Program-made: the position numbers and the translations under genes | From: Yersinia intermedia | GTDB lineage: Bacteria; Pseudomonadota; Gammaproteobacteria; Enterobacterales; Enterobacteriaceae | Reading direction: 5' to 3' | Assembly: GCF_900635455.1 (NCBI RefSeq) | Contig: NZ_LR134116.1 | Span: 496,001-560,000, forward strand | Length of the DNA: 64,000 nucleotides | Part shown: one piece after another, positions 1 to 9,020 of the stretch | Position numbering within the stretch: the first letter of the stretch is position 1 | Layout: every line of letters begins with the position of its first letter | The notes under the pieces: generated by a model | Told to the model about the DNA's origin: nothing | Database searches by the model: none | Seen by the model: the letters and a program-made list of their open reading frames with translations, nothing else

Positions 1-49
1 GTAATGCTTCGGTTATTTCGACATGATGTCCGGTAATATTGAGCTGCAT
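1..49 (-). CDS. hpf: Ribosome hibernation promoting factor, N-terminal fragment cut by the window edge
   Basis: Only the first 16 codons are present. They read MQLNITGHHVEITEAL, which is the conserved amino terminus of Hpf, the short protein that promotes formation of inactive 100S ribosomes in stationary phase. The start lies 23 bp downstream of the rpoN stop on the same strand, which is the standard rpoN-hpf arrangement of enterobacteria. The rest of the gene lies outside the window. Confidence 0.9.
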   Translation of the reverse strand, partial: MQLNITGHHVEITEAL

Positions 50-72
50 AGTGTCTTCCTTCTCAGTTCAGG

Positions 73-1506
73 TCAAACCAACTGTTTACGCTGATTTGAC
101 GGCGGGATGGATAACGACTCTCGGTACTTCGCAACGGTACGCCGCGCCACCATGATGCCTTGTTCACATAATAGTGTGGTCAGCTTACTGTCACTCAGTG
201 GTTTAGCAGGGTTTTCTGCCGCAACCAATTTTTTCACCAGTGCACGAATTGCGGTGGAAGAAGCTTCACCTCCGCTATCTGTATTGACGTGGCTGGAGAA
301 GAAATATTTTAGCTCGAAAATACCCCGTGGACTGTGCAGGAACTTCTGCGTGGTCACGCGAGAGATTGTCGACTCATGCATATCCACGGCCTGGGCGATA
401 TCGGCCAGTACCATGGGTTTCATAAATTCAGGCCCATTCTCAAAAAACGCTACCTGCTGCTCTACTATACAACGCGCCACCTTCAGCAACGTTTCATTAC
501 GGCTTTCAAGGCTTTTTATCAACCATTTCGCTTCTTGCAGATTGCTACGGATAAACTGCCCGTCACTGTCATTACGCGTGTTGTTCCCCATCGCCGCATA
601 CTGCTGGTTGATTTTTAGGCGTGGAATGCTATCGGCATTAAGCTCTACCGTCCATTGATCTTTGTCTTTACGCACCAAAACATCGGGAATGACATATTCT
701 GACTCCCCGGTATTGATGGATTGGCCCGGACGCGGGTCCAGAGACTGAATCAGGGTTATCGCTTCTTTAAGTGTATCTTCTTTTAGCCGACTCAAGCGGA
801 TCATCGTACGGAAATCATGGTTACCCAGCAAATCCAGATAATCGCTAACGACGAGGCGTGCTTCGGCAAGATAGGGGGTATCTTTGTCATACTGTGACAA
901 CTGTACTAGCAGACATTCACGCAGGTTACGCGCTGCGACACCAATAGGATCAAAGTGTTGTATCCGCTTAAGTACCGCTTCCACCTCGTCCAGTGCAACG
1001 TTTTCGTCCCCCATGCTTTCCAGAATATCTTCCAGTGGCACAGTAAGGTAGCCGGTTTCATCCACCGCATCCACGATAGAGGTCGCAATAGCAACATCGG
1101 TATCAGAGAAGGGGGTCAAATCCACTTGCCACATTAGGTAATCTTGTAATGTTTGAGTCGTTTCCCCCTGATAGACCGGCAGCTCATCATCGCTGTAGTC
1201 ATTGCCCATGCCTGATGGCGTGCCTGCGGTGTAGATCTCATCCCAGGTGGCATCAAGGGGTAACTCTTCTGGCATATCTTTTTGTTCCAGGGCCTCGCGG
1301 GTATCAAGCGATTCACTGTCTACAGTCTCTTTTGTCTCTATCTCTTCATGAAGATCAGTTTGCTCAAGCAGCGGGTTACTTTCCAGCGCTAGCTGAATCT
1401 CCTGCTGGAGTTCAAGCGTAGAAAGCTGCAACAAGCGAATAGCCTGTTGAAGCTGCGGTGTCATTGCCAGTTGTTGGCTAAACTTGAGTTGCAAACCTTG
1501 CTTCAT
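73..1506 (-). CDS. rpoN: RNA polymerase sigma-54 factor RpoN
   Basis: The 477-residue protein is the alternative sigma factor for -24/-12 promoters, which need AAA+ enhancer-binding activators. The glutamine- and leucine-rich region I (about residues 1-50, beginning [19 protein letters not shown]) is followed by an acidic region II. The RpoN box [10 protein letters not shown] lies at about residues 454-463, near the C terminus. Length equals that of E. coli RpoN. The gene follows lptB by 111 bp and precedes hpf. The nearest purine-rich tract (AAGGAAAA) is unusually far, about 15 bp, from the ATG, so translation initiation may be weak. Identification is secure. Confidence 0.98.
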   Translation of the reverse strand: MKQGLQLKFSQQLAMTPQLQQAIRLLQLSTLELQQEIQLALESNPLLEQTDLHEEIETKETVDSESLDTREALEQKDMPEELPLDATWDEIYTAGTPSGMGNDYSDDELPVYQGETTQTLQDYLMWQVDLTPFSDTDVAIATSIVDAVDETGYLTVPLEDILESMGDENVALDEVEAVLKRIQHFDPIGVAARNLRECLLVQLSQYDKDTPYLAEARLVVSDYLDLLGNHDFRTMIRLSRLKEDTLKEAITLIQSLDPRPGQSINTGESEYVIPDVLVRKDKDQWTVELNADSIPRLKINQQYAAMGNNTRNDSDGQFIRSNLQEAKWLIKSLESRNETLLKVARCIVEQQVAFFENGPEFMKPMVLADIAQAVDMHESTISRVTTQKFLHSPRGIFELKYFFSSHVNTDSGGEASSTAIRALVKKLVAAENPAKPLSDSKLTTLLCEQGIMVARRTVAKYRESLSIPPSNQRKQLV

Positions 1507-1551
1507 AATGCGGTATCAATTTTCCTTAATGGATGACGAAATCCCCGTCAT

Positions 1552-1597
1552 CTTTCAAATTGCAGGTGTGTTTGCTGCCTTCCTACATCTTGAAATC
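1552..1597. repeat. Small imperfect palindrome between lptB and rpoN, possible ERIC-family remnant
   Basis: Arms TTTCAAATTGCAGG and CCTACATCTTGAAA pair with few mismatches around a loop of about 16 bp. They resemble the outer arms of the ERIC-like repeats elsewhere in the window. A second hairpin (GATGACG/CGTCATC, 1531-1551) lies beside it. Both would be transcribed in the leader of rpoN. Assignment to the ERIC family is inference. Confidence 0.45.
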
Positions 1598-1617
1598 TGT
1601 GGGGTGTTGGGCAAAGG

Positions 1618-2343
1618 TCAGAGACGGAACTCTTCACCCAGATAAACACGTTTAACTTGTTCGTCAGCCAAAATTTCCTGTGGTGTACCGTGAGCGATTA
1701 AATGGCCTTGGCTTACGATATAAGCCCGCTCACAAACGTCTAATGTCTCACGCACGTTATGGTCGGTAATCAGAACGCCGAGGCCACTGTCGCGCAGATG
1801 TTCAATGATCTTCTTGATATCGATAACGGAGATCGGGTCAACCCCGGCAAAAGGCTCATCCAACAGAATAAACTTAGGATTTGCCGCCAGCGCACGAGCT
1901 ATCTCAACACGGCGGCGTTCACCACCAGAAAGAGATTGCCCCAGATTGTCACGTAAATGAGTGATATGGAATTCTTCCATTAGCTCATCAGCCCGTTCTT
2001 CACGCTGCTCAGCAGAGAGATCGTTACGGATCTCCAGCACCGCCATTAAGTTGTTAAATACACTCAGGCGGCGGAAAATAGAGGCTTCTTGCGGTAAATA
2101 ACCAATACCGCGACGGGCGCGTTCATGGAGAGGCAAGAGGCTGATATCTTCGTCATCAATCACAATACGCCCGGCGTCACGCTGGACAATGCCGACGACC
2201 ATATAAAAAGTAGTGGTTTTTCCTGCGCCGTTCGGCCCAAGTAGGCCCACAATCTCACCGGACTTCACATTGAGGCTTACGTCTTCGACTACTTTACGGC
2301 CTTTGTACGCCTTAGCTAGCTTTTCTGCGATTAATGTTGCCAT
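1618..2343 (-). CDS. lptB: LPS export ABC transporter ATPase LptB
   Basis: The 241-residue cytoplasmic ATPase powers the LptB2FG extractor, which pulls LPS from the inner membrane into the LptC-A-D bridge. Walker [10 protein letters not shown] is at residues 36-44. The signature LSGGERRR lies near 140 and is followed by Walker B with [11 protein letters not shown]. The switch histidine is in LITDHNV. The gene follows lptA by 6 bp, so the two are translationally close. LptF and LptG are encoded elsewhere, as in other enterobacteria. Confidence 0.98.
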   Translation of the reverse strand: MATLIAEKLAKAYKGRKVVEDVSLNVKSGEIVGLLGPNGAGKTTTFYMVVGIVQRDAGRIVIDDEDISLLPLHERARRGIGYLPQEASIFRRLSVFNNLMAVLEIRNDLSAEQREERADELMEEFHITHLRDNLGQSLSGGERRRVEIARALAANPKFILLDEPFAGVDPISVIDIKKIIEHLRDSGLGVLITDHNVRETLDVCERAYIVSQGHLIAHGTPQEILADEQVKRVYLGEEFRL

Positions 2344-2349
2344 AAATGA

Positions 2350-2895
2350 TTACTTACTCTTCTTTTGGCCTGAAGCTGCTGGCCCTTTGTCTTGTAATTG
2401 GGACGGTAATAACACGGTGGTGACGCGATTGCCTTTATCACTGAAGGCTTCCATCTGCTGTTTTTTCACCAGATAAGTGATGCGATCACCCTTGATATTA
2501 CTATCAAGTTGCTCCAAATAGGCATTGCCAGTCAACACCACGAAATCATTTGCGACTTCATAACGCAGTTTCTGCCCATGGCCTTTAACGGGTTTGCCGC
2601 TGTCTTGCATCTGATAGAACGTCACCGGATTACCATAACCCTCAATGACCATTTTGCTTTGATCACCACCGGGGCGTGTAACCACGACTTTATCAGCTTT
2701 GATCTCAATGGTACCTTGCTTGATAACCACATTGTCGGTAAATGTGACGGTATTTGCTTCCATATCTAACGCTTGCTTAACGGAGTCAACCGTGACGGGC
2801 TGATCAGTATCACCCGTTAACGCCAGAGCAGGCAGGCTTGCGGTCAAAAGTGAACTGGCAAGCAAAAAATGACGAAGTTTATTTTTGGATTTCAT
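2350..2895 (-). CDS. lptA: Periplasmic LPS-binding bridge protein LptA
   Basis: A 181-residue protein with signal peptide MKSKNKLRHFLLASSLL and an Ala-X-Ala cleavage site near SLPALA, before the mature start LTGDTDQP. It belongs to the OstA/LptA beta-jellyroll family and forms the periplasmic filament that carries LPS to LptDE. I chose the ATG at 2895 because it matches the E. coli start; an upstream in-frame start at 2916 would put seven extra residues before the signal peptide. The reading frame overlaps the end of lptC by 17 bp, which indicates translational coupling. Confidence 0.96.
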   Translation of the reverse strand: MKSKNKLRHFLLASSLLTASLPALALTGDTDQPVTVDSVKQALDMEANTVTFTDNVVIKQGTIEIKADKVVVTRPGGDQSKMVIEGYGNPVTFYQMQDSGKPVKGHGQKLRYEVANDFVVLTGNAYLEQLDSNIKGDRITYLVKKQQMEAFSDKGNRVTTVLLPSQLQDKGPAASGQKKSK

Positions 2896-3442
2896 AAGAG
2901 GTTTTAACCTTTTCAATCAGCTCAGCGGTTTTATCCCGCAAGTTCCCACGCATTTTCATGCCGTTAGATGTAAATCCAACACCAAAGAGGGTAACTTCAT
3001 CGTCTGAGGATACATCCTGAGTGATCAAATTAACCTGGGCGTTATCGGTTTTAATTTTTTGTAACTGTGCATCTGGTGTCAGGCTATCAACTTCAACATG
3101 ACCATACAAATACAGCATCTTATCATTGGTCAGTTTGGCGCGGTCTGCGCGTACCGTCCAAGTGGCAACTGCATTTTCAGCAAATAGAGTCATTACCGGC
3201 TTGGTAAACCAAGTTAATTCTTGAGTGCTGAAGTTCTGTACGTCCTCAGCCACCAATTTATAATTCAATTGCCCGACCGGATTGAAAACGACGGTCACAG
3301 TATGCTGACTTTGCGAAGAGGGCTCATTATCATCAGCCACAGTTTGCGTATCTGGCTGATTGAAGCCTGACATATTCCAGCCAATCAATACCAAAGCAAT
3401 CAGTGCCAAGGATATCGTTATCCATAGTCTTGTTTTACTCAT
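2879..3442 (-). CDS. lptC: LPS export protein LptC, membrane-anchored
   Basis: The 187-residue bitopic protein has one N-terminal membrane segment (about residues 6-24, LWITISLALIALVLIGW) and a periplasmic beta-jellyroll domain. It receives LPS from LptB2FG and passes it to LptA. It overlaps kdsC by 4 bp (ATGA) upstream and lptA by 17 bp downstream, so kdsC-lptC-lptA form a coupled translation unit. Confidence 0.97.
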   Translation of the reverse strand: MSKTRLWITISLALIALVLIGWNMSGFNQPDTQTVADDNEPSSQSQHTVTVVFNPVGQLNYKLVAEDVQNFSTQELTWFTKPVMTLFAENAVATWTVRADRAKLTNDKMLYLYGHVEVDSLTPDAQLQKIKTDNAQVNLITQDVSSDDEVTLFGVGFTSNGMKMRGNLRDKTAELIEKVKTSYEIQK

Positions 3443-4002
3443 ATCGACAATCCTTTGGCACCTTCAAGTTTATCCTGAGCTAATAATATCAAATCACATA
3501 TCTCACGTACTGCGCCGCGCCCGCCATTGATTCGCGTCACATAATGCGCCTTGGGGATAAGTAACGGATGAGCATCCGCCACGGCGACAGAGAACCCTAC
3601 TTGTGCCATGACTGGCCAATCAATCAGATCATCCCCAATATAAGCAACCTGCTCAGGCTGGCATGCTAATGCTACCAACAATTCGTTATAGGCCACCAGC
3701 TTATCAGATTGCCCTTGATAAAGGTGGCGAATACCTAAGGTGTTGGCGCGGTCTTCCAGTAATTTTGCGCAGCGGCCAGTAATAATAGCCACTTCAATAC
3801 CTGAGGTTATCAGGCAGCGGATACCATAACCATCACGCACGTTGAAAGCTTTTAGCTCTTCGCCTTGATTGCCCATATAAATCAGGCCATCGGACATCAC
3901 ACCATCGACATCACAAATCAGTAGGCGAATTTTCGCCGCACGTGACATCACGGTGTTGGCAACGGGTCCATAGCATGTGTCCTGATATACGGTGTCGCTC
4001 AT
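3439..4002 (-). CDS. kdsC: 3-deoxy-D-manno-octulosonate 8-phosphate phosphatase KdsC
   Basis: The 187-residue HAD-family enzyme removes phosphate from Kdo-8-phosphate, giving Kdo for the LPS inner core. The catalytic DxD motif is DVDG with nucleophile Asp31 and acid/base Asp33. The later acidic motif is GDDLIDWPVM. The ribosome-binding sequence GAAGGG lies four bases before the ATG and falls in the end of the adjoining tandem repeat (from 4007). The repeat block separates kdsC from kdsD by 428 bp within an otherwise compact operon. Confidence 0.97.
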   Translation of the reverse strand: MSDTVYQDTCYGPVANTVMSRAAKIRLLICDVDGVMSDGLIYMGNQGEELKAFNVRDGYGIRCLITSGIEVAIITGRCAKLLEDRANTLGIRHLYQGQSDKLVAYNELLVALACQPEQVAYIGDDLIDWPVMAQVGFSVAVADAHPLLIPKAHYVTRINGGRGAVREICDLILLAQDKLEGAKGLSI

Positions 4003-4006
4003 TTTT

Positions 4007-4413
4007 CCCTTCTTACTTGACGTTGCAGCGTTGTTAGCTGCTCTCTTTCACCCGAATCACTTACTGGTGTAAGCTCATCGGGATGCACTCGTTTGCTGCC
4101 TAGCTGCAACCCCAATTAATTTGGGAAACCCTTCTTACTTGACGTTGCAGCGTTGTTAGCTGCTCTCTTTCACCCGAATCACTTACTGGTGTAAGCTCAT
4201 CGGGATGCACTCGTTTGCTGCCTAGCTGCAACCCCAATTAATTTGGGAAACCCTTCTTACTTGACGTTGCAGCGTTGTTAGCTGCTCTCTTTCACCCGAA
4301 TCACTTACTGGTGTAAGCTCATCGGGATGCACTCGTTTGCTGCCTAGCTGCAACCCCAATTAATTTGGGAAACCCTTCTTACTTGACGTTGTAGCGTTGT
4401 TAGCTGTTTTGTT
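4007..4413. repeat. Tandem array of three 122-bp ERIC-like units plus a partial fourth
   Basis: Units start at 4007, 4129 and 4251, and each is 122 bp. By eye the three are identical. A fourth copy from 4373 matches for about 40 bp (one C-to-T change) and then diverges. Each unit contains the central palindrome ACCCGAATCACTTACTGGTG...CATCGGG and outer arms with GTTGCAG and CTGCAAC. These match the architecture of ERIC-type elements found elsewhere in the window. The array is transcribed in the kdsD-kdsC message. Confidence 0.95.
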
Positions 4414-4430
4414 TACCAGGCAGCCGATGG

Positions 4431-5453
4431 TTAGACTACACCAGCTCTAAGCATGTCATGCATATGCACTACACCCAGCAACTGATCACCATCTGCGACC
4501 AACACTGCGGTAATATGGCGTGACTCCATCAGATTAAGTGCATCTACGGCTAACATGGTTGGGCGCACCCGGATACCGCCACTGGTCATCACATCTGCAA
4601 TTTTCGCGTGATTCAAATCGACCCCTAGATCAAATATCCGGCGCAAATCACCATCGGTGAAGATACCTTTAATCATCATCAAATCGTCACAGATAACAGT
4701 TAAACCCAGATTCTTCCGAGTAATCTCCAGTAACGCATCGCGTAATGATGCATCGGGACTGATGTGCGGGATCTCTGCACCCGTGTGCATGATATCGCTG
4801 ATTCGCAATAGCAACTTGCGCCCCAGAGCTCCGCCCGGATGGGAGAGGGCAAAATCTTCTTGAGTGAAGCCACGAGCCTGTAACAATGCCACCGCGAGCG
4901 CATCCCCCATGACCAAAGTGGCGGTGGTACTGGTGGTTGGTGCCAATCCTAATGGGCAAGCCTCTTGTGGCACTTTAATACACAAGTGAATATCGGCCGC
5001 TTTACCCATGCTACTGTCAGGATTATTGCTCATGCAGATAAGTGGGATCTTCTGGCGCTTGAGGACCGGGATCAACGCGAGTATCTCGTTGGACTCCCCT
5101 GAATTAGAGATGGCGAGCACAATATCTTGTGGTGTAACCATGCCGAGATCGCCGTGACTGGCTTCACCGGGGTGGACGAAAAAGGCGGGGGTCCCCGTGC
5201 TGGCTAAGGTGGCAGCAATTTTGCAACCAATATGACCCGATTTGCCCATCCCCATCACCACAACTTTGCCATGGCAATTAAATATTGCATTGCAGGCGTT
5301 AGCAAAATCGTCATTAATGTATTGATCGAGTTGTGCCAGTCCTTCGCGCTCAATGCGAAGCACCTGTTTACCTGCCTGCTGAAAATCTACTCTTGGCAAT
5401 GGGTTAATACCCGATGGTGAATCAGTTTCTGGCTGTAAATCATAAGAAGACAT
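4431..5453 (-). CDS. kdsD: Arabinose-5-phosphate isomerase KdsD
   Basis: The 340-residue enzyme interconverts ribulose-5-phosphate and arabinose-5-phosphate, the first step to Kdo. An N-terminal SIS sugar-isomerase domain carries GKSGHIG, the HPGEASHGDLGM segment and SNSGESNE. Two CBS domains follow, with repeated DIMHTG and DVMTSGG starts and GIFTDGDLRR. I chose the ATG at 5453 because GGGAA lies 9 bp upstream; an in-frame ATG at 5477 lacks a ribosome-binding site. It follows yrbG by 26 bp. Confidence 0.96.
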   Translation of the reverse strand: MSSYDLQPETDSPSGINPLPRVDFQQAGKQVLRIEREGLAQLDQYINDDFANACNAIFNCHGKVVVMGMGKSGHIGCKIAATLASTGTPAFFVHPGEASHGDLGMVTPQDIVLAISNSGESNEILALIPVLKRQKIPLICMSNNPDSSMGKAADIHLCIKVPQEACPLGLAPTTSTTATLVMGDALAVALLQARGFTQEDFALSHPGGALGRKLLLRISDIMHTGAEIPHISPDASLRDALLEITRKNLGLTVICDDLMMIKGIFTDGDLRRIFDLGVDLNHAKIADVMTSGGIRVRPTMLAVDALNLMESRHITAVLVADGDQLLGVVHMHDMLRAGVV

Positions 5454-5479
5454 ACATGGTTCCCGCTGAATGAACATGG

Positions 5480-6454
5480 TTATGCCACATTAAAGGGCGC
5501 AAAAAACAGCACGGCTAGATAAGCGATAAACCCACATAATAACAGAGCGCCCGCCATATGGCCGATGCGATGTTTGCGCCCCAGGCAAAGAAGGGTAAAT
5601 ATCACGCTGACACCCAGCATCACCCAATAGTCACGTTGGAAAGCTTCTGGATTAATATCACCAGGGGAGAGCAGTGCAGGCACACCTAACACAATCACAA
5701 TATTAAAAATGTTCGAACCAATAATATTGCCAACCGCCATATCATCTTCCCCTTTCAGCGCGCCGGCGATGAAAGTAGCCAATTCAGGCAAACTGGTGCC
5801 GATAGCAATAACTGTCAACCCAATAACCAGTTCACTGACACCGGCAACCCGGGCAATGACAGTGGCATTATCGATAATCATTTTGGCCGACAGGGGCAAG
5901 ATAATGAAGGCCAGCACCAACCACAATAGAGCAACAGTATTGCTACTGTCTTGAGGTAATTCAGCCAGTTGCTCGCGCGTTAGAATGTCATTGCCTTCCG
6001 CATGGGCCAGACGGGCCATTTTCAGCATCAGGGTAATAAACGCCACCGCCGCGGTCAGTAAAATAATACCATCCCAACGGCTGAGATGATTATCAGCCAG
6101 CAGGAAACCACACAGCACCGTGACGACTAACATCAACGGCAATTCACGGCGCAAAATCTCTGACCTTACTGTCAATGGGCGTATCAGGGCTGCACCACCC
6201 ACAATCAGCAATAAATTGGTAATATTAGAGCCAAGCACGTTCCCAACCGCCATATCGGTCTGGTTATTCATGGCCGCAGTGACCGAAACCATCAACTCAG
6301 GCAGCGATGTGCCGATACCGACGATAGTCATCCCAATAATGAGTGGTGGGATGCCGAAAGAACGGGATAACACGGCAGCGCCATAAACTAATCGATCAGC
6401 GCCATACACTAATAAAACCAAGCCGATGATTAATAGTGTTATCGCAAGAAACAT
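5480..6454 (-). CDS. yrbG: Calcium/sodium antiporter family inner-membrane protein YrbG
   Basis: A 324-residue CaCA-family transporter with about ten membrane helices in two inverted halves. Each half carries an alpha-repeat: GIGTSLPELMVS with GNVLGSNITNLL, and AIGTSLPELATF with GNIIGSNIFNIV. The ATG at 6454 has an AAAGGA site and gives a start equivalent to E. coli YrbG; the longer frame to 6571 would add 39 residues with no membrane or signal character. It is the first gene of the kds/lpt operon. The transported ion is inferred from the family only. Confidence 0.92.
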   Translation of the reverse strand: MFLAITLLIIGLVLLVYGADRLVYGAAVLSRSFGIPPLIIGMTIVGIGTSLPELMVSVTAAMNNQTDMAVGNVLGSNITNLLLIVGGAALIRPLTVRSEILRRELPLMLVVTVLCGFLLADNHLSRWDGIILLTAAVAFITLMLKMARLAHAEGNDILTREQLAELPQDSSNTVALLWLVLAFIILPLSAKMIIDNATVIARVAGVSELVIGLTVIAIGTSLPELATFIAGALKGEDDMAVGNIIGSNIFNIVIVLGVPALLSPGDINPEAFQRDYWVMLGVSVIFTLLCLGRKHRIGHMAGALLLCGFIAYLAVLFFAPFNVA

Positions 6455-6761
6455 GCAGAGTCCTTTATTAGGTATAATCCCGATCCGTTGGTAGAAGCTA
6501 ACTGTTGGTAACCCAAGATCCGTTGAGAATAGGTCGCCTGTGCAAACAGTTAGCCCATGGGTAAAAATCACTACAAGCGTTTTACGCTCTTTTTTGAGTT
6601 AACCCTAATTTTGACTCTGAGTACTAGAAAAGTAAAACTTATGGCAACTTTGGCTACGAAAAAGTGGCAATAAGTTGCCAAAATACTTCCCATTGTGCTC
6701 GTTGTCGCCATTTGATGTAGCATTGGCGCTCGGATGAGTAACCAAAGGCCTAAAGGGACGA
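6455..6761. promoter_or_regulatory. Divergent promoter region between yrbG and mlaF
   Basis: This 307-bp space must hold the promoters of both the yrbG-kds-lpt operon and the mla operon. A 9-bp inverted repeat TGGCAACTT (6642-6650) / AAGTTGCCA (6672-6680), with a 21-bp spacer, is the clearest structure. A TTGACT hexamer at 6611-6616 could be a plus-strand -35, but the hexamer 16-17 bp downstream is poor. No operator could be identified. Confidence 0.4.
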
Positions 6762-7577
6762 ATGATAATGAACCAACCGTCGTCGAATTTGATAGAGATC
6801 CGTGGGATGAGTTTTACCCGTGGTCAGCGTCCGATATTCGCCGATATCAACATGACGGTCCCTCGCGGCAAAGTAACTGCGATTATGGGGCCATCAGGGA
6901 TTGGTAAAACCACGTTGTTGCGCCTGATCGGTGGGCAACTGGTACCGGATGCAGGTGAAATCTGGTTCGATGGTGATAATATTCCGGCGCTTTCACGTCA
7001 GCGTTTGTATGATGTGCGTAAGAAGATGAGCATGCTGTTTCAATCTGGCGCGTTATTTACCGATTTGACCGTGTTTGAGAATGTGGCTTTCCCATTACGC
7101 GAGCATAGTCGTTTGCCTGAGGAACTGCTGCACAGTACGGTGATGATGAAGCTGGAAGCGGTGGGGCTACGTGGTGCGGCTAATCTGATGCCTGCCGAAT
7201 TGTCTGGCGGTATGGCGCGGCGCGCCGCGTTGGCTCGGGCCATTGCCCTTGATCCTGAATTGATTATGTTTGATGAGCCATTTGTGGGTCAGGACCCTAT
7301 AACCATGGGGGTGCTGGTAAAACTGATTGATGAGCTGAATCATGCATTAGGCGTGACTTGCGTCGTGGTTTCCCACGATGTGCCTGAAGTCCTTAGTATT
7401 GCTGATTATGCTTATATTGTTGCCGATCAGCATGTTATTGCCGAAGGAACACCGGAACAGTTGCAAGCTAATGGCGATATGCGGGTGCGCCAGTTCCTCG
7501 ATGGTATTGCCGACGGGCCGGTGCCTTTCCGTTTTCCGGCTGGTGATTATAAAACTGAGCTGTTATACCCCAAGTGA
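6762..7577 (+). CDS. mlaF: Phospholipid ABC transporter ATPase MlaF
   Basis: The 271-residue ATPase of the MlaFEDB complex drives lipid transport that keeps the outer membrane asymmetric. Walker A is GPSGIGKTT, the signature is LSGGMARRAALARA and Walker B is LIMFDEPFVGQDP. The ATG at 6768 is an equally good start. The last codons and the TGA stop (7575-7577) lie in a sequence matching the outer arm of an ERIC-like repeat. The protein therefore ends LLYPK rather than the LLPGS of E. coli. It is the first gene of mlaFEDCB. Confidence 0.97.
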   Translation: MIMNQPSSNLIEIRGMSFTRGQRPIFADINMTVPRGKVTAIMGPSGIGKTTLLRLIGGQLVPDAGEIWFDGDNIPALSRQRLYDVRKKMSMLFQSGALFTDLTVFENVAFPLREHSRLPEELLHSTVMMKLEAVGLRGAANLMPAELSGGMARRAALARAIALDPELIMFDEPFVGQDPITMGVLVKLIDELNHALGVTCVVVSHDVPEVLSIADYAYIVADQHVIAEGTPEQLQANGDMRVRQFLDGIADGPVPFRFPAGDYKTELLYPK

Positions 7578-7631
7578 TTGGATTTACAGGTCGGTAGAAA
7601 ATTAACCCCCTGTAGCTTCAAGTACGAAGGA
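7565..7631. repeat. Core-deleted ERIC-like element spanning the mlaF stop codon and mlaF-mlaE gap
   Basis: The left part (ATACCCCAAGTGATTGGA) and the right part (CCCCTGTAGCTTCAAGTACG) correspond to the two ends of the full repeats at 54968-55172 and 63565-63883, read on the same strand. The central palindrome is missing. In E. coli mlaF and mlaE are much closer together, so the 74-bp gap here is explained by this remnant. Confidence 0.7.
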
Positions 7632-7651
7632 GATAGGCTGATGGAGTATTC

Positions 7652-8434
7652 ATGTTAGTACAGGCGTTAGCGTCTTTGGGTCGCCGGGGCATTAATGTCT
7701 GCGCATCCTTTGGTCGCGCAGGTTTAATGTTATTCAATGCCCTTGTCGGGCGGCCTGAGCCGCGAAAGCAATGGCCATTATTGGTTAAACAGCTCTATAG
7801 CGTCGGTGTGCAATCGCTACTGATTATCGTGGTTTCCGGTCTGTTTATCGGCATGGTTCTGGGGTTACAGGGTTTTTTGATCCTCACAACATACAGTGCT
7901 GAAGCCAGCCTTGGGATGATGGTGTCGTTATCACTGTTACGTGAATTGGGGCCCGTGGTGACCGCTCTGTTGTTCGCTGGTCGCGCCGGTTCAGCTCTGA
8001 CTGCTGAGATTGGCTTAATGAAAGCGACTGAGCAGATCTCCAGTTTGGAAATGATGGCAATCGACCCTCTACGTCGAGTGGTGGCCCCCCGGTTCTGGGC
8101 AGGTCTTATCAGTATGCCATTATTAACCGCTATTTTTGTCGCCGTGGGTATCTGGGGTGGCTCTGTGGTTGGTGTTGATTGGAAAGGGATCGATGGTGGT
8201 TTCTTCTGGTCCGCGATGCAAAATGCTGTTGAGTGGCGTACCGATTTACTGAATTGCCTAATTAAGAGTCTGGTATTTGCTATTACTGTGACCTGGATTG
8301 CGCTGTTCAATGGTTATGATGCGGTCCCAACGTCTGAAGGGATTAGCCGGGCAACGACCCGTACCGTAGTGCATTCATCGCTGGCGGTATTGGGATTGGA
8401 TTTTGTGCTGACAGCACTGATGTTTGGGAATTGA
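7652..8434 (+). CDS. mlaE: Phospholipid ABC transporter permease MlaE
   Basis: The 260-residue inner-membrane permease belongs to the MlaE/Ttg2B family and has about five to six hydrophobic segments. The conserved block [27 protein letters not shown] is split here as [12 protein letters not shown] and [15 protein letters not shown]. It forms the membrane core that docks the MlaD hexamer. GGAG at 7643-7646 precedes the ATG. An out-of-frame ATG at 7640 with an early stop overlaps that site. The stop is 4 bp before mlaD. Confidence 0.97.
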   Translation: MLVQALASLGRRGINVCASFGRAGLMLFNALVGRPEPRKQWPLLVKQLYSVGVQSLLIIVVSGLFIGMVLGLQGFLILTTYSAEASLGMMVSLSLLRELGPVVTALLFAGRAGSALTAEIGLMKATEQISSLEMMAIDPLRRVVAPRFWAGLISMPLLTAIFVAVGIWGGSVVGVDWKGIDGGFFWSAMQNAVEWRTDLLNCLIKSLVFAITVTWIALFNGYDAVPTSEGISRATTRTVVHSSLAVLGLDFVLTALMFGN

Positions 8435-8438
8435 GTCG

Positions 8439-9008
8439 ATGCAAACGAAGAAAAGTGAAGTCTGGGTAGGTTTGTTTATACTGATTGCTATTCTGGCAGT
8501 CGTATTCCTCTGCCTGAAGGTTGCGGATATCAAATCAGTAGGCAACCAGCCGACTTATCGAATTTACGCAACGTTTGACAATGTTGGCGGTCTGAAAACC
8601 AATTCGCCAGTCAAAATTGGCGGTGTTGTGGTCGGCAGGGTAGCTGATATCACACTGGATACCAAAAACTACAGCCCGCGTGTGGCGATAGACATTCAAC
8701 AACGTTATAACCATATCCCGGATACCAGCTCTTTGGCGGTACGTACTTCTGGTTTGTTGGGTGAACAGTTCCTGGCGCTAAATGTCGGTTTTGAAGACCC
8801 AGATATGGGCACCAGTATTTTGAAAGATGGCGGTATAATTCAAGACACCAAATCTGCACTGGTTTTGGAAGATCTTATCGGCCAGTTCTTGTACAAGAGT
8901 GGCGGTGATGGTAATGCTGATGCACCAGCAACTGGGCCAGCAGCGCCAACGGCTGCGGCACCCACTCCGGTAGAAAATGGCAGCTTACCTGCAACTCAAC
9001 ATCCTTAA
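8439..9008 (+). CDS. mlaD: MCE-domain lipid-binding subunit MlaD
   Basis: A 189-residue protein with one N-terminal membrane helix (about residues 8-27) and a periplasmic MCE domain. The domain contains YATFDNVGGLKTNSPVKIGGVVVG and TSGLLGEQFLALNVG, shown here in part. It forms the hexameric ring over MlaE through which phospholipid passes to or from MlaC. The Ala/Pro-rich tail (about 165-189) is variable. I chose ATG 8439 (MQTKKSEVWVG) to match the family start; the frame is open upstream to 8424. Confidence 0.96.
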   Translation: MQTKKSEVWVGLFILIAILAVVFLCLKVADIKSVGNQPTYRIYATFDNVGGLKTNSPVKIGGVVVGRVADITLDTKNYSPRVAIDIQQRYNHIPDTSSLAVRTSGLLGEQFLALNVGFEDPDMGTSILKDGGIIQDTKSALVLEDLIGQFLYKSGGDGNADAPATGPAAPTAAAPTPVENGSLPATQHP

Positions 9009-9020
9009 GAGGGGTTCTGA

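Noticed and set aside
4007..4413. Could the regularly repeated block be a CRISPR array?
   Set aside because: Units are 122 bp, directly adjacent with no unique spacers, and match the dispersed ERIC-like family; no cas genes are nearby.
6513..6571. Longer yrbG start at 6571
   Set aside because: The extra 39 residues have no membrane or signal character; ATG 6454 has a good ribosome-binding site and matches the family.
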